A stretch of 64,000 nucleotides of DNA from Euphorbia lathyris (Eukaryota; Streptophyta; Magnoliopsida; Malpighiales; Euphorbiaceae): assembly GCF_963576675.1 (NCBI RefSeq), contig NC_088918.1, positions 36,675,501 to 36,739,500 of the forward strand, in the 5' to 3' direction. The stretch's first letter is position 1, and every line of letters starts with the position of its first letter. A program made the position numbers and the translations under genes. Shown here in pieces: positions 46,931 through 58,100 of the stretch. Below the pieces are notes generated by a model. The model saw only the letters and a program-made list of their open reading frames with translations, did no database searches and was not told where the DNA came from.

Positions 46931-49450
46931 CTAGTCTCCTGGATCAAGATATTGCACTTCTTTGAGGACTCCAATTGGGATATTCTTATAAAACGGCTTA
47001 AGTCGGTGGCCGTTTACTTTTTGCACATTCCCATTCTCCAAGCTCTGAGTTTCCACTGCACCACCAATATTCATGTCACACTGCTTAATCGCCCATAAGG
47101 CTTTGTGTTCTGGTTTTGGTGCCTGCAAAATATAAGGTAATGGGCATTGATTAGCACGAGAAATTGTTTTAACATCAGAATTTTCCGGTTTTGATTTCAG
47201 CGCTGCCATTTCTTGCATGACTTCCTGCACATCTTCTCTAAGCTCCACGCCTTTCTCCTTTATTTCATCGTACACATTCAGACTTTCCTCAACAACCACC
47301 TGCAACTTATCTTCCCTAAAAATCTCAAAAACTTGCTGAGTTATTGGTTCGACAACATCTATACCACAAACAGAATGCACTTCATTAGGAAATTTCATGG
47401 TATTATAAACATCAAATTGAACAATTTTACCATCAAACTCCATAGTCAGTGTTCCTTTGTGAACATCGATTTTTGTCCGAGCTGTTGTTAGGAATGGTCT
47501 ACCTAACAGGATTTCTGATGAATCTGAAGGGTGATCTTCATCTTCCATGTCTATAACATAGAAATCAGCTGGGAAAATTAAACCATTAACCTGAACTAGA
47601 ACATCTTCCAACAAACCTTCGGGATAAACAATAGATCGGTTAGCAAGTTGAAGCACTACTCCCGTTTCCTCAAGAGGTCCGGCATTTAAGGACGAATAAA
47701 TAGACATAGGCATGGTATTTATAGACGCTCCTAAATTACACATTGCCTTCTTAATGCTAGTATTCCCAATTTGACAAGAAATTGCAAACATACCTTTATC
47801 CTTACATTTTTGGGGCATTTTGCCTTGGAGTACAGCAGACACATTCTCAGCCATGACAATCTTTTCATATCCAATTTGTTTTATCTTGTTAGCACACAAT
47901 TCTTTGAGAAATTTAGCATATCGAGGGATTTGTCTAATAACATCAAGCAATGGAATATTTACCTCAACCTTGCAGAACGTCTCAAAGATGTCTTTCTCCT
48001 CCTTTTCTTTCTTTGATTTGGCTAAACGACCAGGGAAAGGTGGTCTAATTACCATAGGTATGTGTTGATTTGTGGCTTTTTCTCCGGATGACTTACCAAT
48101 AGAACCTTCTGTCTCATTTTCGAATACCTCTTCTTTGCTTACAGATTTCTCCGACATAGGCTGTTCTAATTCGGAAGTAGACTTAGTCTTGGGAAAGACT
48201 AATTCTTTTCTGCTGCGAAGCGAGATTGCACTCACATTTTGCCTCGGATTCATCTCAGTTTGCGAAGGTAATTTCCCCTGGGACTGTATTGCACTCAGGG
48301 TGGTTGCTATCTGACTCATTTGTTTTTCCAAGTTTTGGAAGTTTGCTTGAACATTGGCATTGACCTTGCATTGTTCTTCCTGAAATTTCAGCAAGTTAGA
48401 CACAACAGACTGATCAATAAAACTAGACGCCATACCTGAATTTAGATCCGTTTGAACGGGACTATATTGTTGAGGTCTTTGGTACTTTTGGGGAATGTTT
48501 GGTTGAACCACATTACTTTGCGGCTTGTAGCCGAGGTACGGATGATCCCGTAGTCCGGGATTATATGTATTCGAGTATGGATCATACTTCCTTGGGGGAT
48601 GTCCCTGATATCCGAGGACCGCACTGATCTGTTCCGGTGTACCTTCGTGCAATGTGGAACATTCATCTGTGGCATGTCCAATAACTGTGCAAATCCCACA
48701 CGCCTTAGCTTGAACCGCTGTCCCTACAACCAAATTTTGAACAAGAGACGTCAAATCATTTAGTTTTTCCTCAATGGAAGAAGTACTTACCTCATAAGTT
48801 TTCCTTGGAGCATCTTGTTGCTTCCCAAATTGTTGGGAAGTTGCTGCCATACTTTTGATCAGCTCTTTAGCTGCAGTTGGTGTTTTATCAAAGAGGCTTC
48901 CCCCACTAGCAGCATCTATCATCTTTCTTTCCATGCCTAACATTCCCTCATAAAAATATTGAATAAGAGAATGTTCAGTTATCCCATGTTGGGGACAGCT
49001 TGCACACAGTCTCTTAAACCTCTCCCAATAGTCATAGAGTGTCTCAATATCCTTCTGCCTTGTACCACTGATCTCCTTACGGATCATTGCTGCACGTGAG
49101 GCTAGAAAATACTTTTCTAAGAATGCTTGAGCCATGTCGGTCCATGTTGTGATGGATCCGGAGGGTAGGTTGAGAAACCAGTCTTTAGCTGCATCCTGCA
49201 AAGAAAAAGGAAAAGCTCTCAATTTAACTTGTTCCTCAGTAATTCCTTGTGGGCTCATACCTGAACAGACAGCATGAAACTCTTTCAGATGATTGTGCGG
49301 GTTTTCACTTTCCATCCCATGGAATTTAGGCAAGTAATGGATCAGCCCTGACTTAAGTTCGAATGCCGCATCCAGGTTTGGATATGTGACGCACAAGGGT
49401 TGCTGATCAGCTTGAGGTGCATGAAGTTGCCTCAAAGTTCTGTCTGCCAT
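46931..49450 (-). CDS. Gag-protease ORF fused to integrase C-terminal fragments (839 aa)
   Basis: An uninterrupted frame starts MADRTLRQLHAPQ. Residues 1 to about 220 are the Athila-type gag core (YLPKFHGMESENPHNHLKEF, AFPFSLQDAAKDWFLNLPSG). Around 250-265 a zinc knuckle CGICTVIGHATDEC follows, then Q/P-rich sequence with YDPYSNTYNPGLRDHP. Around 570-680 comes the retropepsin-like domain with AMCNLGASIN and ILLGRPFL. Relatives have aspartate at the catalytic position (CDLGAS), here asparagine. Near the end LPYILQAPKPE, the normal entry to RT, runs directly into HKALWAIKQCDMN and then GGAVETQSLENG and KVNGHRLKPF, which are integrase C-terminal signatures. RT, RNase H and the integrase core are missing through in-frame deletions. 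The product would build virus-like particles but not copy nucleic acid. It is open despite transposon origin, so it may be expressed. Confidence 0.93.
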   Translation of the reverse strand: MADRTLRQLHAPQADQQPLCVTYPNLDAAFELKSGLIHYLPKFHGMESENPHNHLKEFHAVCSGMSPQGITEEQVKLRAFPFSLQDAAKDWFLNLPSGSITTWTDMAQAFLEKYFLASRAAMIRKEISGTRQKDIETLYDYWERFKRLCASCPQHGITEHSLIQYFYEGMLGMERKMIDAASGGSLFDKTPTAAKELIKSMAATSQQFGKQQDAPRKTYEVSTSSIEEKLNDLTSLVQNLVVGTAVQAKACGICTVIGHATDECSTLHEGTPEQISAVLGYQGHPPRKYDPYSNTYNPGLRDHPYLGYKPQSNVVQPNIPQKYQRPQQYSPVQTDLNSGMASSFIDQSVVSNLLKFQEEQCKVNANVQANFQNLEKQMSQIATTLSAIQSQGKLPSQTEMNPRQNVSAISLRSRKELVFPKTKSTSELEQPMSEKSVSKEEVFENETEGSIGKSSGEKATNQHIPMVIRPPFPGRLAKSKKEKEEKDIFETFCKVEVNIPLLDVIRQIPRYAKFLKELCANKIKQIGYEKIVMAENVSAVLQGKMPQKCKDKGMFAISCQIGNTSIKKAMCNLGASINTMPMSIYSSLNAGPLEETGVVLQLANRSIVYPEGLLEDVLVQVNGLIFPADFYVIDMEDEDHPSDSSEILLGRPFLTTARTKIDVHKGTLTMEFDGKIVQFDVYNTMKFPNEVHSVCGIDVVEPITQQVFEIFREDKLQVVVEESLNVYDEIKEKGVELREDVQEVMQEMAALKSKPENSDVKTISRANQCPLPYILQAPKPEHKALWAIKQCDMNIGGAVETQSLENGNVQKVNGHRLKPFYKNIPIGVLKEVQYLDPGD

Positions 49451-49651
49451 TTTTTTCTACTTCAGATGGCTCACTTTCCTTGCTGGAAATTCCCTCTTCT
49501 TCACTAGAACTGGAAGTTTCAGCACCTTGAAGTTTCTGCAGTTTTGCTTCTTTTCGGAGTTTCCTTACTGTTTCTCTATTTCTGAATTAAATAGAAGTTG
49601 CTCCGAAGTTTCAGACCTGGTTATAAATGGCTTTAAATCAAGTTAGATTAG

Positions 49652-49669
49652 TCCCCGGCAACGGCGCCA
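49652..49669 (-). promoter_or_regulatory. Primer-binding site (tRNA-Asp type)
   Basis: On the minus strand TGGCGCCGTTGCCGGGGA begins five bases after the LTR's terminal CA. It is complementary to the 3' end of plant aspartate tRNA and typical of Athila/Tat elements. Confidence 0.9.
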
Positions 49670-49674
49670 AAATT

Positions 49675-51069
49675 TGACGGTTGTCGAATCCACCAAAAAT
49701 AAAATATAACTTCACAGCCCTTAGGCTTGCACAAGGGTAAGCAAAGGTCGTACCCAAAGGACTAATACTGATCTAATTTGTAAATATAACCAAGCAAATG
49801 AATAAAATGTAAAAAAGGGGGATTTGAATAGATGATTGCTAAATTGACAAAAGTAATAGAGTTGAGTTGAAATTGAATAAAATGATTAATTAGAATTTCA
49901 GCTAAGGGATTCTCAGGCAAGGAATTCGGCTAGTCTTGATCATTGACAGAAATGATGTTTCTTCTAAATTGCATATCAGACTAGTTTGGTATATTCTTCC
50001 TAAATAATGAATTAACCAAGTAAGACTGTAGTTAATTCCTAATTAACGAATAACCTTACCTCAACGGCTAAGATTCAACCCGTTAATAGCGTTAGGAATT
50101 AGAAGAACCTAATCTAAGCCAACCGATTCTCAGCGATATCGATTCAGAAACTTAATTACTCATTCACTTGATGTGATAAAGTCGAAAATAGATGTATTAA
50201 TGTCACATGGAGAGTTCTCAGTTGTCAATCTGATTATCCCCAAATACAATCTAGATTTCAACTTTATAGCATCAATTGCTACTTATTCAGATTCAACTAA
50301 ATAATGACTCGTTGATTATCTAGTTTAATCAGACAGCTATATGCCAGTTTAATCAAATGAACAATCGGCCTTATCATTCAAAAGCAAACTAACAATTGAG
50401 ATAAAATCCCTAAACACAGTGAATAAACAAATGATATGAATAAAGAGTAAATACTAGAAGAGAAACGATCTCACAATACTTGAAGATTCCTGCCTTTGAA
50501 TTATCCCTTAACCGAAATAAAGAAGTTTAGCTATGAATAGCCATAAAGAACAAAATAAATGTTTCTGAGTTTTCCCCTCTGAAAGATACGTTCTCTGGGA
50601 ATGTAAAAGTCTAAGAAAAAAGAGAGAGATCTAATCTAAAACCTAATGTTTTGTAGGGAAAATATATCCCTAAAAATTAGCTAACAAAAGAATATCTTTC
50701 CCAATCACAAATCTTTTCTAATCTTCCATATCTCCTAATTTCGTGCATGCTTAGTCATTCCCAACTGTCCAGGTTTATTCTTGATAGAATAAAGGAGAGT
50801 CCTGATCAATCCTGGAGTCTGCGATTCCCGAAATCTTTAGTCTTGGGCAAGACTAACTCCATTTTCGTTTCAGCTCCTCTGAATCAGCTCCAAATTCCCT
50901 TTTAGTCCAAATTTGTTTCAAGTTAAGTCCAATTCCGCTCCTTTTAATCATTTGAGTCCTGTGGAGGCAAATCATACCAAAACAAGCAATAATATCCGAA
51001 ATGACACTAAATTAATTAAATAACCTAGCACTAAAGTGGACATTTGAATGTTGAATTGGACACTTATCA
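49675..51069 (-). repeat. 5' LTR of the Athila/Tat-type element
   Basis: On the minus strand it starts TGATAAGTGTCC at 51069 and ends CGACAACCGTCA at 49675. It is flanked outside by the target duplication ATTTC (51070-51074). Confidence 0.94.
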
Positions 51070-51189
51070 ATTTCATTTTTCCTTGAAGTGTTACACTAAG
51101 TGGAGGTCCAAATCGCAAGATACCGACATTTATGCATAACTCTAATGAGATTTGTTTAAACACGAATACATAAAGCCTAAGTGGGGGAT

Positions 51190-51621
51190 TGTTAGATATT
51201 AGTCTTTAATATTGGTGTTGTGGAAATTCCACATGGAAAGAATAAGAAGGAAATCTGTATTTTATATTGTCTAAGAGACATCTGTATTGTCTAGAGACAT
51301 CTGTATGTCTGGAGACATCTGTATTATCTGGAGACATCTGTATTTTGGATAAAGATAAAACAGTTTTATAACTGTTTTGACAACCAGCTTTTTGGCTATA
51401 AATATCCTCAATCCTTCATACCTTTTGACTGACTGTTTTAATTATTCAAATACGTTCATTGGGAAATTAGTGAAATTGCTACCATTAATTTTATGTTAGG
51501 GAAATCCTAGAGGAAACTTAGTCAGAAACCCAACAACAATTGATAGTGGAGGCTAATATTTCCTTAAGGACAGTGATTAATCACGTCCCTATTTTATGTT
51601 TGTGATCCCATATTTCTAACA
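51190..51621 (+). repeat. 3' LTR of the copia element
   Basis: It begins TGTTAGATATTAG after the purine tract AAGTGGGGGAT and ends TTTCTAACA, giving inverted ends TGTTAG/CTAACA. Length is 432 bp. The U3 part (51250-51345) has four to five direct repeats containing GAGACATCTGTAT. A TATA word follows at 51396-51404. Confidence 0.85.
51396..51404 (+). promoter_or_regulatory. TATA box in the copia LTR
   Basis: CTATAAATA lies downstream of the U3 repeats, at the position expected for the LTR promoter. Confidence 0.65.
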
Positions 51622-51626
51622 CCAAC

Positions 51627-54033
51627 GTCTCTATGAATTTTTTTATATCAATCTGTAAAACAGATCGTAGGTCAGACAGGGTCGGAATCCGGTGAATCCG
51701 CTCTAATGCGTAAGTCAGTTGATGATTTAGGAAGGATTGAAAAGTGTGGATTAGTTGTAAGATAATTAACATATCGTCTCTTGTGACTATAACTGTCTAT
51801 ACACAGGGTCTTTAGATCGAGACACTTGTTAACTAGGAATCCTTATGAGTTGAGGATATTTGTGCCCCATAAGGAATTTTTATCCTATGAGAAATCCTTT
51901 GTCATATGGAATTCTAGTGTTTCTCGAATGTTCCTTCGTTTACGGAAGGTGTAAGTTTGACCATCCTTAGGGAGGCTCCTTTGCAATAAGCCTAAAAGGA
52001 GCAGTGCTGATGTCATATTAATTATGATATCATTTTGCATGATATCATATATCCTCCTTTTTTACTTTACAATTTCTTTAAGGATTTGTACTTGTGGGGT
52101 ATAAGGAGAAAAGAAAGGATCTTTTTGGACTTATTCCTCGTTGATTGCATGTACTAGTACTCATTATTTTGATTGGTTTTCTCCCATGCTTTGTTAATGT
52201 GTCTTCTTTTCATTGGGCTTGGGAATCTACGTGGGCTGTATTTTCTCGAAAAGTGGCAATCTGCACTTAAATGATGATGAGCTTCTAATGCATTGACTTT
52301 CCATATTTTGTCCGTCTTTTCATTTTCTTCTCTAAGTGTTTTCTGCGTCATTTTCTATTCCTTTTATAAAAGTAGTTTCCTCACCACTTTTCGATCGTTG
52401 AGGACCTATTGGCTTTTTTTATTCCATCACAACTTTACACTTTCCCCTCTTCATTCTGTCACCATTTTTCGATTGTTGAAGACTAAGAGACTCCTTTGAT
52501 TCCAAGACCTCTCTACCCCGTTTTCAATTTTTTTTTGGAAGTGATCAACTTCTCATTCTGCAAGGTTTTATAACTCATTTGTCCTAGTAAGTCCTTGATT
52601 TCTTTACTTTTTGCTTTTTTTTATTTATTATTGGTAATGGATCATACGAAATCACGGACTGAAAAGGATACAGCCTCTGCGGAATCAAAGATGTCAATTA
52701 TTCTCAATCTTTGAAATTATGAGTAGCCTTCTACCATGGATGAACTTACTTTAACAAAGCTGGTGGCTTGTTTCCCAGAATTTTTCCGCTTAGGGTTTGA
52801 GGTTCTTACCCGTGATCAGGTAATAAACCTTGCTCCATAAGGATGTTTGGGTTTTTATAGATCTTTTTGGAGAATGGGGTTCATCAACCCTTCCCCACTG
52901 GCGTCTTGAATCTTCTGGAGGAGCTAGAAATATGTCTGACGCAGTTATCTCCACACTCGCCGCACCAATATATGAACTTTGCATACGTGGACCAACTTCT
53001 CTATGCATTTCCTCGATATCAACCAGTTTTCTAAAAATCGACCAATGCGGGGATTTTCACAACATCGTTCCGATTTCCACTAATCGGGTGCCATAAATCG
53101 GTTGACCGATTTTTGGCCTCCCAGGCGGTCCTAGGTGGGTCTAGGTGGTCCGAGGCGGCTTCTAGGTGGTCCTTTTGAAAAGTTGGTCCTTAAATTTTAT
53201 GTCAATTTTTTAAATTTTAAATAAAATATTAAATAACAAAAAACTAAAAACCCTTAAATTATCAAATGTATTTTTAAGAATATTAATTTTATTTTATTTT
53301 GACACATTTTTGGAATGTTTCTGGAGCGATCTTTTTGCCAGAGAGATGTAAGTTTCTTCAGATCCTTTCTAGTTGCTTTCGCTAGACGATAGAGAGAGAT
53401 CTATAATTCTAAATTCGATGCGGACTACACTCATTCTCCCTAGGTCTTCCTTTTGATTTTGCTCACTTTAAGGTATAACAGATCTCCTTTCGGAGATGAC
53501 AGCTACAAATGATGTGATGTTTGATTGAACAAACACATGGGTCCTGATTTCTTGGACTCTTAATAGACTCTTCCGCTTCTTTGAGCTCAGCCTTAGCATG
53601 CACCATCTCTGCACTCTCCTTTGATTACATTACATCTTCCTAGATGTTCTCCATCATGCAGATGAGTTGCTTGGTGATCTCATCCATGAACTTCTTACAC
53701 TGCGAATCTAGTGAACCTAGAAATTCATCCATGCATTTGTCTAAGTCGAGATATGATTTGTAGGGAATTGAGAGGATTGTCACTAGCATCTAAAGAAGTT
53801 TTGGGCTATTAAGAGGAGTTCTCGTTAGAGGGGAGGGGGTTGAAGTGGATATGATCATAATGTTATTTAGATGAGCTATGAATGCTACGTAAGATCCATG
53901 CTCACCTCACCAATTTGATGTGAGAGGATCTCATATTGAGCTTTTAGACAAGCTATCTGTTAATGGATCGTCTGAGATAAGACTTAAAATATGTCAAATG
54001 AGGGATCAAAAACCGACAACTCCACTCTGATGA
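51627..54033. other. Repeat-derived intergenic DNA, no intact gene
   Basis: No complete frame with a recognisable domain was found. From 52637 a broken plus-strand frame reads MDHTKSRTEKDTASAES and later MDELTLTKLVACFPEFF, which looks like a decayed coding sequence of unknown, perhaps retroelement, origin. A block with repeated CTAGGTGG/CCTAGG-like words lies at 53120-53175. Confidence 0.4.
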
Positions 54034-54038
54034 CTAAG

Positions 54039-54328
54039 GTGTTGTTTGATAAAACTGAAAATTAAGTACTGAAAAAACAAGTACTGAATTTTAAGTGCTG
54101 AATATTATAAGTGTTGAAAATATTGAATGATATAATTATTATAAAAATATTAGTTGATAATGTTTAACTTAAAATATTAAGTTAAATATTTTGACTTACC
54201 AAAATAAGTGCTTTTTAACTTAATTTATTAATTTAAGTGGTGGAAAAATAATTGTTATCAAACACACTTAAATTAAATAAGTGCTTAATATTTTAATTTA
54301 AGTTATTAAGTGACTTATCAAACAAGGC
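54039..54328. mobile_element. hAT-like MITE, copy 2 (290 bp)
   Basis: Ends GTGTTGTTTGATAA and TTATCAAACAAGGC are inverted. CTAAG is found on both sides (54034-54038 and 54329-54333). The interior matches the MITE at 27713-27995 along its whole length. Confidence 0.78.
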
Positions 54329-54465
54329 CTAAGCTAGCATAATTTTTAGAGGAAAAGAAAAGAAAGAAGGGTAAACTTTAGGATTTAGTAATGTTGTACC
54401 TTCTTGTAGATTCGTTTTATTCTATTTATAAGATACATAGTAGTTTGAGAATACAATTATTTATG

Positions 54466-54975
54466 GGGTGAATTACATCCATGACCACTAAACTTTATCC
54501 ATTAACATTGTGGCCACTGAACTTTAATTCTTAATGGTATGGTCACTGAACTTTACAGTTTTAATATGGGTGGCCACTCAACTTTAACTAACTCTTAAAA
54601 ATGACTGTTAACAACCTCAAAATGAAAATATTCAAGAATTAAAGTTGTTCAGAACAACATTTACCATGAAACCATATTTTTATTTTCCAAAATCCCATTT
54701 TTTGAAGCTCTCTTTCTAAAAATTCACACACTCTCTCCTAACCAAACAATATTTAAATGACTTCAAAACGAAAACTTTCAAGAATTAAAGTTTCTTACAA
54801 TATCATTACCTATTTGAATTTTTTATTTTGAGACCGTCAACGGTCATTTTGAGACGTTGAGTGACTACCAGTGTTAAAAAGTGTAAAATTCAGTGATCAT
54901 ACCGTTAAGAATTAAAATTCTATAACTATAATGTTAAAATGGATAAAATTCAGTCGCGATGGATATAATTTACCC
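54466..54975. mobile_element. Mutator-like MITE (510 bp)
   Basis: The inverted ends start GGGTGAATTACATCCAT (left) and GGGTAAATTATATCCAT (inverted right), and extend for about 150 bp with repeated CACTGAACTTTA-like words. A perfect 10-bp duplication, ATTATTTATG, flanks it at 54456-54465 and 54976-54985. Confidence 0.88.
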
Positions 54976-54985
54976 ATTATTTATG

Positions 54986-55833
54986 TGCCTAGGTAGTGTT
55001 AGAGACACATGTAGAGATATAAGAATGAGTATATCTCATGATGGCTCCATTAGAATTTGTGCATTATAAGTGCAGATCATTTGTTACATAGATGACAACT
55101 TTACGAATGAATGTATTTCTTTTTATTGGATCATGTGTTCACACAATCAGCGCCGTCTTAAACATTTTTGAGGTCCTGCGTTAAATGAAAAAAAAATTGG
55201 ACCATATTCATTTAAAAAATGAATACTTTCATATAATAATAACGTTTCTACAAAATGAAACACCAAATTAGTACTTTTAACTTGATTTTTAGCATTATAA
55301 ATGTAATTAAATAATTAAATTAGATATTGTATAATAACAATAAAAAAATTGGGCCCTTTAAAACTCTTAGAGCGTTAATTTTCTGAATAAATTAACATTC
55401 ACTTAATTTTTCACATAATAATTAATAACAATAATTTATTTAGATTTGTATAATAAAAAAATTAGGTCCTCTTATATTTGGGATCCTGTGCAGGAGAGCT
55501 CTTTGTATACCCTTCTCCTACTCCCCTGTACACAATTACAACTTTTTTTCAAATGTGTGCTTTTTGGTTCATGTGTCTTTATCCGTTTCTTTATATAATT
55601 TTGATTAGAAAAGGTTTGGAATTTAATTTCTAATTTGTTCTATCAATTCTTAACTTCTGGAAAAATATTTTCAATTGTATTAGTTGATCTATCTTTAAGT
55701 GGCCATTCTACGGGCAATGAAACTTTTTAGTAATTCTTGAAAAAAATTGAATCATTGATCTTCTGTGTAATTATTTACTTAAAAATAAGAATTAGAATTT
55801 GAAAATATAATTTTGTGGCACTTTCATAAAATT
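54986..55833. other. Intergenic DNA with an old interspersed repeat
   Basis: No gene. Between about 55145 and 55510 lies a block with AGCGCCGTCTTAAAC at one end and repeated variants of GGTCCT and GGGCCC words. It has the look of an old non-autonomous element, but no duplication was found. Confidence 0.35.
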
Positions 55834-55842
55834 TAAAATTTA

Positions 55843-56596
55843 GGGTAAATAATTATAAAGTCACTGAGTTTTTACTTAATACACTAGTTAGTCCTTCTGT
55901 TTTTAGAAATAATTATATAGTCCCTTAGTTTTTAGTTTCATCAACTCATTAGTCCTTATGTTTGAGTCAATAGTCAAACTATACCAAATAAATTTTAAAA
56001 TACTAAAATTACCCTTTATTCTATATTTTAATAATAAAACATCTATTTTTCTTATTTTATGTTTTTTTCTCCTTTTTCCCTACATAGTCTCTACAATATT
56101 TTTTTTCCTGCATAATCTCTACAATATTGAGTAATTAATTTATTAAATTTTATATAATTATAGAAATTTAATTTAGTAGCCTAAATTTTATTGACTAAAA
56201 AAACGAATGAAAAATATTTCAAAAATTATCAAACTAAGAGCAAAACTATATAAATTGTAAAAAGTAATCTTTATTTATCTCTAATAAATTTTATAAATAA
56301 ATAAAAAATATGATTTTTTATGAAATTTATTAATATTTAATGCTTAGTATATACAATTACATAAATTTCAGTATATATATACTTCATAAAATTTATTAAA
56401 ACTATTTCGATTAAATTTGAAATTAAAAAATAAGTTTTTTATGTGAATAACTAGGGGCAATTTGGAATTTCATCTACAAAAACATATAGAAAAACTAAAG
56501 AGTTGATTAAAATAAAACTTAAGAACCTTGTAATAATAAGATGAACCTACTAATATGTTAAGCAAAAAAATATAAAAACTTTATAATTATTTATCC
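55843..56596. mobile_element. Mutator-like non-autonomous element (754 bp)
   Basis: Ends GGGTAAATAATTATAAAGT and ACTTTATAATTATTTATCC are inverted. The flanks TAAAATTTA (55834-55842) and TAAAATCTA (56597-56605) are a 9-bp duplication with one change. The interior is AT-rich and non-coding. Confidence 0.82.
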
Positions 56597-57071
56597 TAAA
56601 ATCTAAGATGAAGAATCAGTTTAATTTAAAAATCAAGCTAACAATATTGTCAAACAAGTCCCACACTCACAATTATAGAGTCAAAACAATAATACTAATA
56701 AAGAAAACATTAATAATAATGGTTACAAAATCCAATCAATATTATTATGCTTTCGTCATTAAAGGACATGATCTTTGTGGAAATTGAAAAATGACATGAT
56801 TATTATTATTATTATTTTAGGAATGAGATGATTTTCAAACCGAGCATGATGGCACCCGATTGGATTGCATAACAGCCACATATATAAAAAAATTTAGCAC
56901 CACATATTAATGGGGTTAATTACAAAAATGGGTCAAATGGGAGCCCCATTTATATATTTAACCCATTTATTGAACCCACTATATATCAAGACTAATTTTG
57001 TGTGACTTTTCCATAATACCCTCAATATTTACGTACGTCTCGCCCCTTCCCGTCTGATTTCGCAGATTCCA

Positions 57072-57250
57072 TATTATGCGAAGCCTGCGAAGCTAATGTT
57101 TCAGTTTACTTGATGAATTTAATTAACATATGCGAAGCCTGCGAAGCTAATGTTTGGTTTACTTGATGAATTTCATTAGCATATGCGAAGCATGCGAATC
57201 TAAAGTTTGGTTTAATTGATGAATTTAATTTGCATATGCGAAGCCTGGAT
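57072..57250. repeat. Tandem array, about 54-bp unit
   Basis: Three and a fraction copies of a unit starting TATGCGAAGCCTGCGAAGCT and continuing through TTTACTTGATGAATTTAATT. The copies differ at several positions. Confidence 0.85.
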
Positions 57251-57309
57251 GTGTTTTGAAGCTAATTCGCGAAGTGATATATAACAAAAAAAAGGCAAAC
57301 AACAACAGA

Positions 57310-57415
57310 TTCTAACATTAAAATCATAACATTATCAAAATCTACAACAAGATTGCCACAATAACAACATTAAAATCATAACATTATCAAAATTTACAAC
57401 AAGATTGTCACAATA
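57310..57415. repeat. Direct duplication, about 54-bp unit
   Basis: Two copies of CATTAAAATCATAACATTAT followed by CAAAATCTACAACAAGATTG, differing at a few bases. Confidence 0.8.
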
Positions 57416-57869
57416 GACTCCTAACAAATCACTTCAAAGTGAACCTAACTAATTCGGTACCAATTTTGAAGCGGATGAGTAATCTCTCTCTACAGGAAGT
57501 CCAGACCTTTTGGGATGAGAAATGGAAGTCCAGACCTTTTGGGATGGATGTGTCCCATGGTGCACACCAAGATTGGCACAATCTCTCCTAACCAATCATT
57601 TTAGGAGTGAATGTGCCAATCTTGAGGGAAATTTCTCCCTTTACATGATGGAAAGTTATCTCCCATGCAGCCCAATACGCCGCCTTCTAGAAAGGGATGT
57701 TATGTAATCAACCACCTTCAGAAAAAATTAATCGTGTTAGGCGGGGAAAAAGATGATTTTGGTTTCGCGAAATGAGGATTAGCGAGGCATGCGAATGTAA
57801 ATATGCAGAGAAAAATGTGATTTTACTTCGCTAATCGATGTTTTCGCAAGGTATGGGAGGTCTGAAACG

Positions 57870-58100
57870 TGACGATCTACGTCGCATATCGATGCTTTCG
57901 CGAAGTCTGCGAGTCAATTCATGAACTTTTCTACTCGCAGACTTCGCGAACTAATCGATTCGCGCAGTAGATCCACACGTTTCAGCCTTTTTCTCTTCGC
58001 AGATTTTCGCGAAATCATCGATTCACGAAGTAGATTATCACGTTTCAGGCTCTTTCTCTTCGCAAATCTTCGCGAAATCAACGACTACGCGAAGTGTATT
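57870..58100. repeat. Tandem and inverted array of GCGAAG/CTTCGC words
   Basis: Roughly three to four copies of a unit of about 65 bp containing TTCGCAGATTTTCGCGAAAT and CGAAGTAGAT..CACGTTTCAG. The CTTCGCGA and TCGCGAAG words make the region rich in short palindromes. Confidence 0.8.

Larger units (their letters stand above)
42929..51069 (-). mobile_element. Young non-autonomous Athila/Tat-type LTR retrotransposon
   Basis: The element lies on the minus strand. The 5' LTR is 49675-51069, followed by an Asp-tRNA-type primer-binding site (49652-49669), one long ORF (49450 down to 46931), about 2.6 kb of non-coding DNA, a purine tract and the 3' LTR (42929-44323). Both LTRs are 1395 bp and differ at only about a dozen positions by eye, so insertion was recent. 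The ORF has gag and protease regions plus only fragments of integrase. No reverse transcriptase is present anywhere, so mobilisation would need enzymes from a relative. It resembles gag-only LTR elements described in plants (TR-GAG type), but its ORF also keeps integrase-tail pieces. Confidence 0.93.
38535..51621 (+). mobile_element. Ty1/copia retrotransposon lacking its 5' LTR, split by a nested gypsy element
   Basis: The internal coding region (38550-42537) and 3' leader run to 42923. An Athila/Tat-type element interrupts here. The leader resumes at 51075, reaches a polypurine tract (AAGTGGGGGAT) and ends in the 3' LTR (51190-51621). The order gag-PR-IN-RT-RNaseH marks it as copia. Neither a 5' LTR nor a primer-binding site is found upstream of gag. 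CCAAC occurs both at 38530-38534 and right after the LTR (51622-51626), so it may be the target duplication of a copy that lost its 5' end. Several stops and frameshifts make it inactive. Confidence 0.88.

Noticed and set aside
57522..57707. 61-codon frame inside the Mutator-like element
   Set aside because: No recognisable domain and no splice structure. Kept only as a possible captured fragment.
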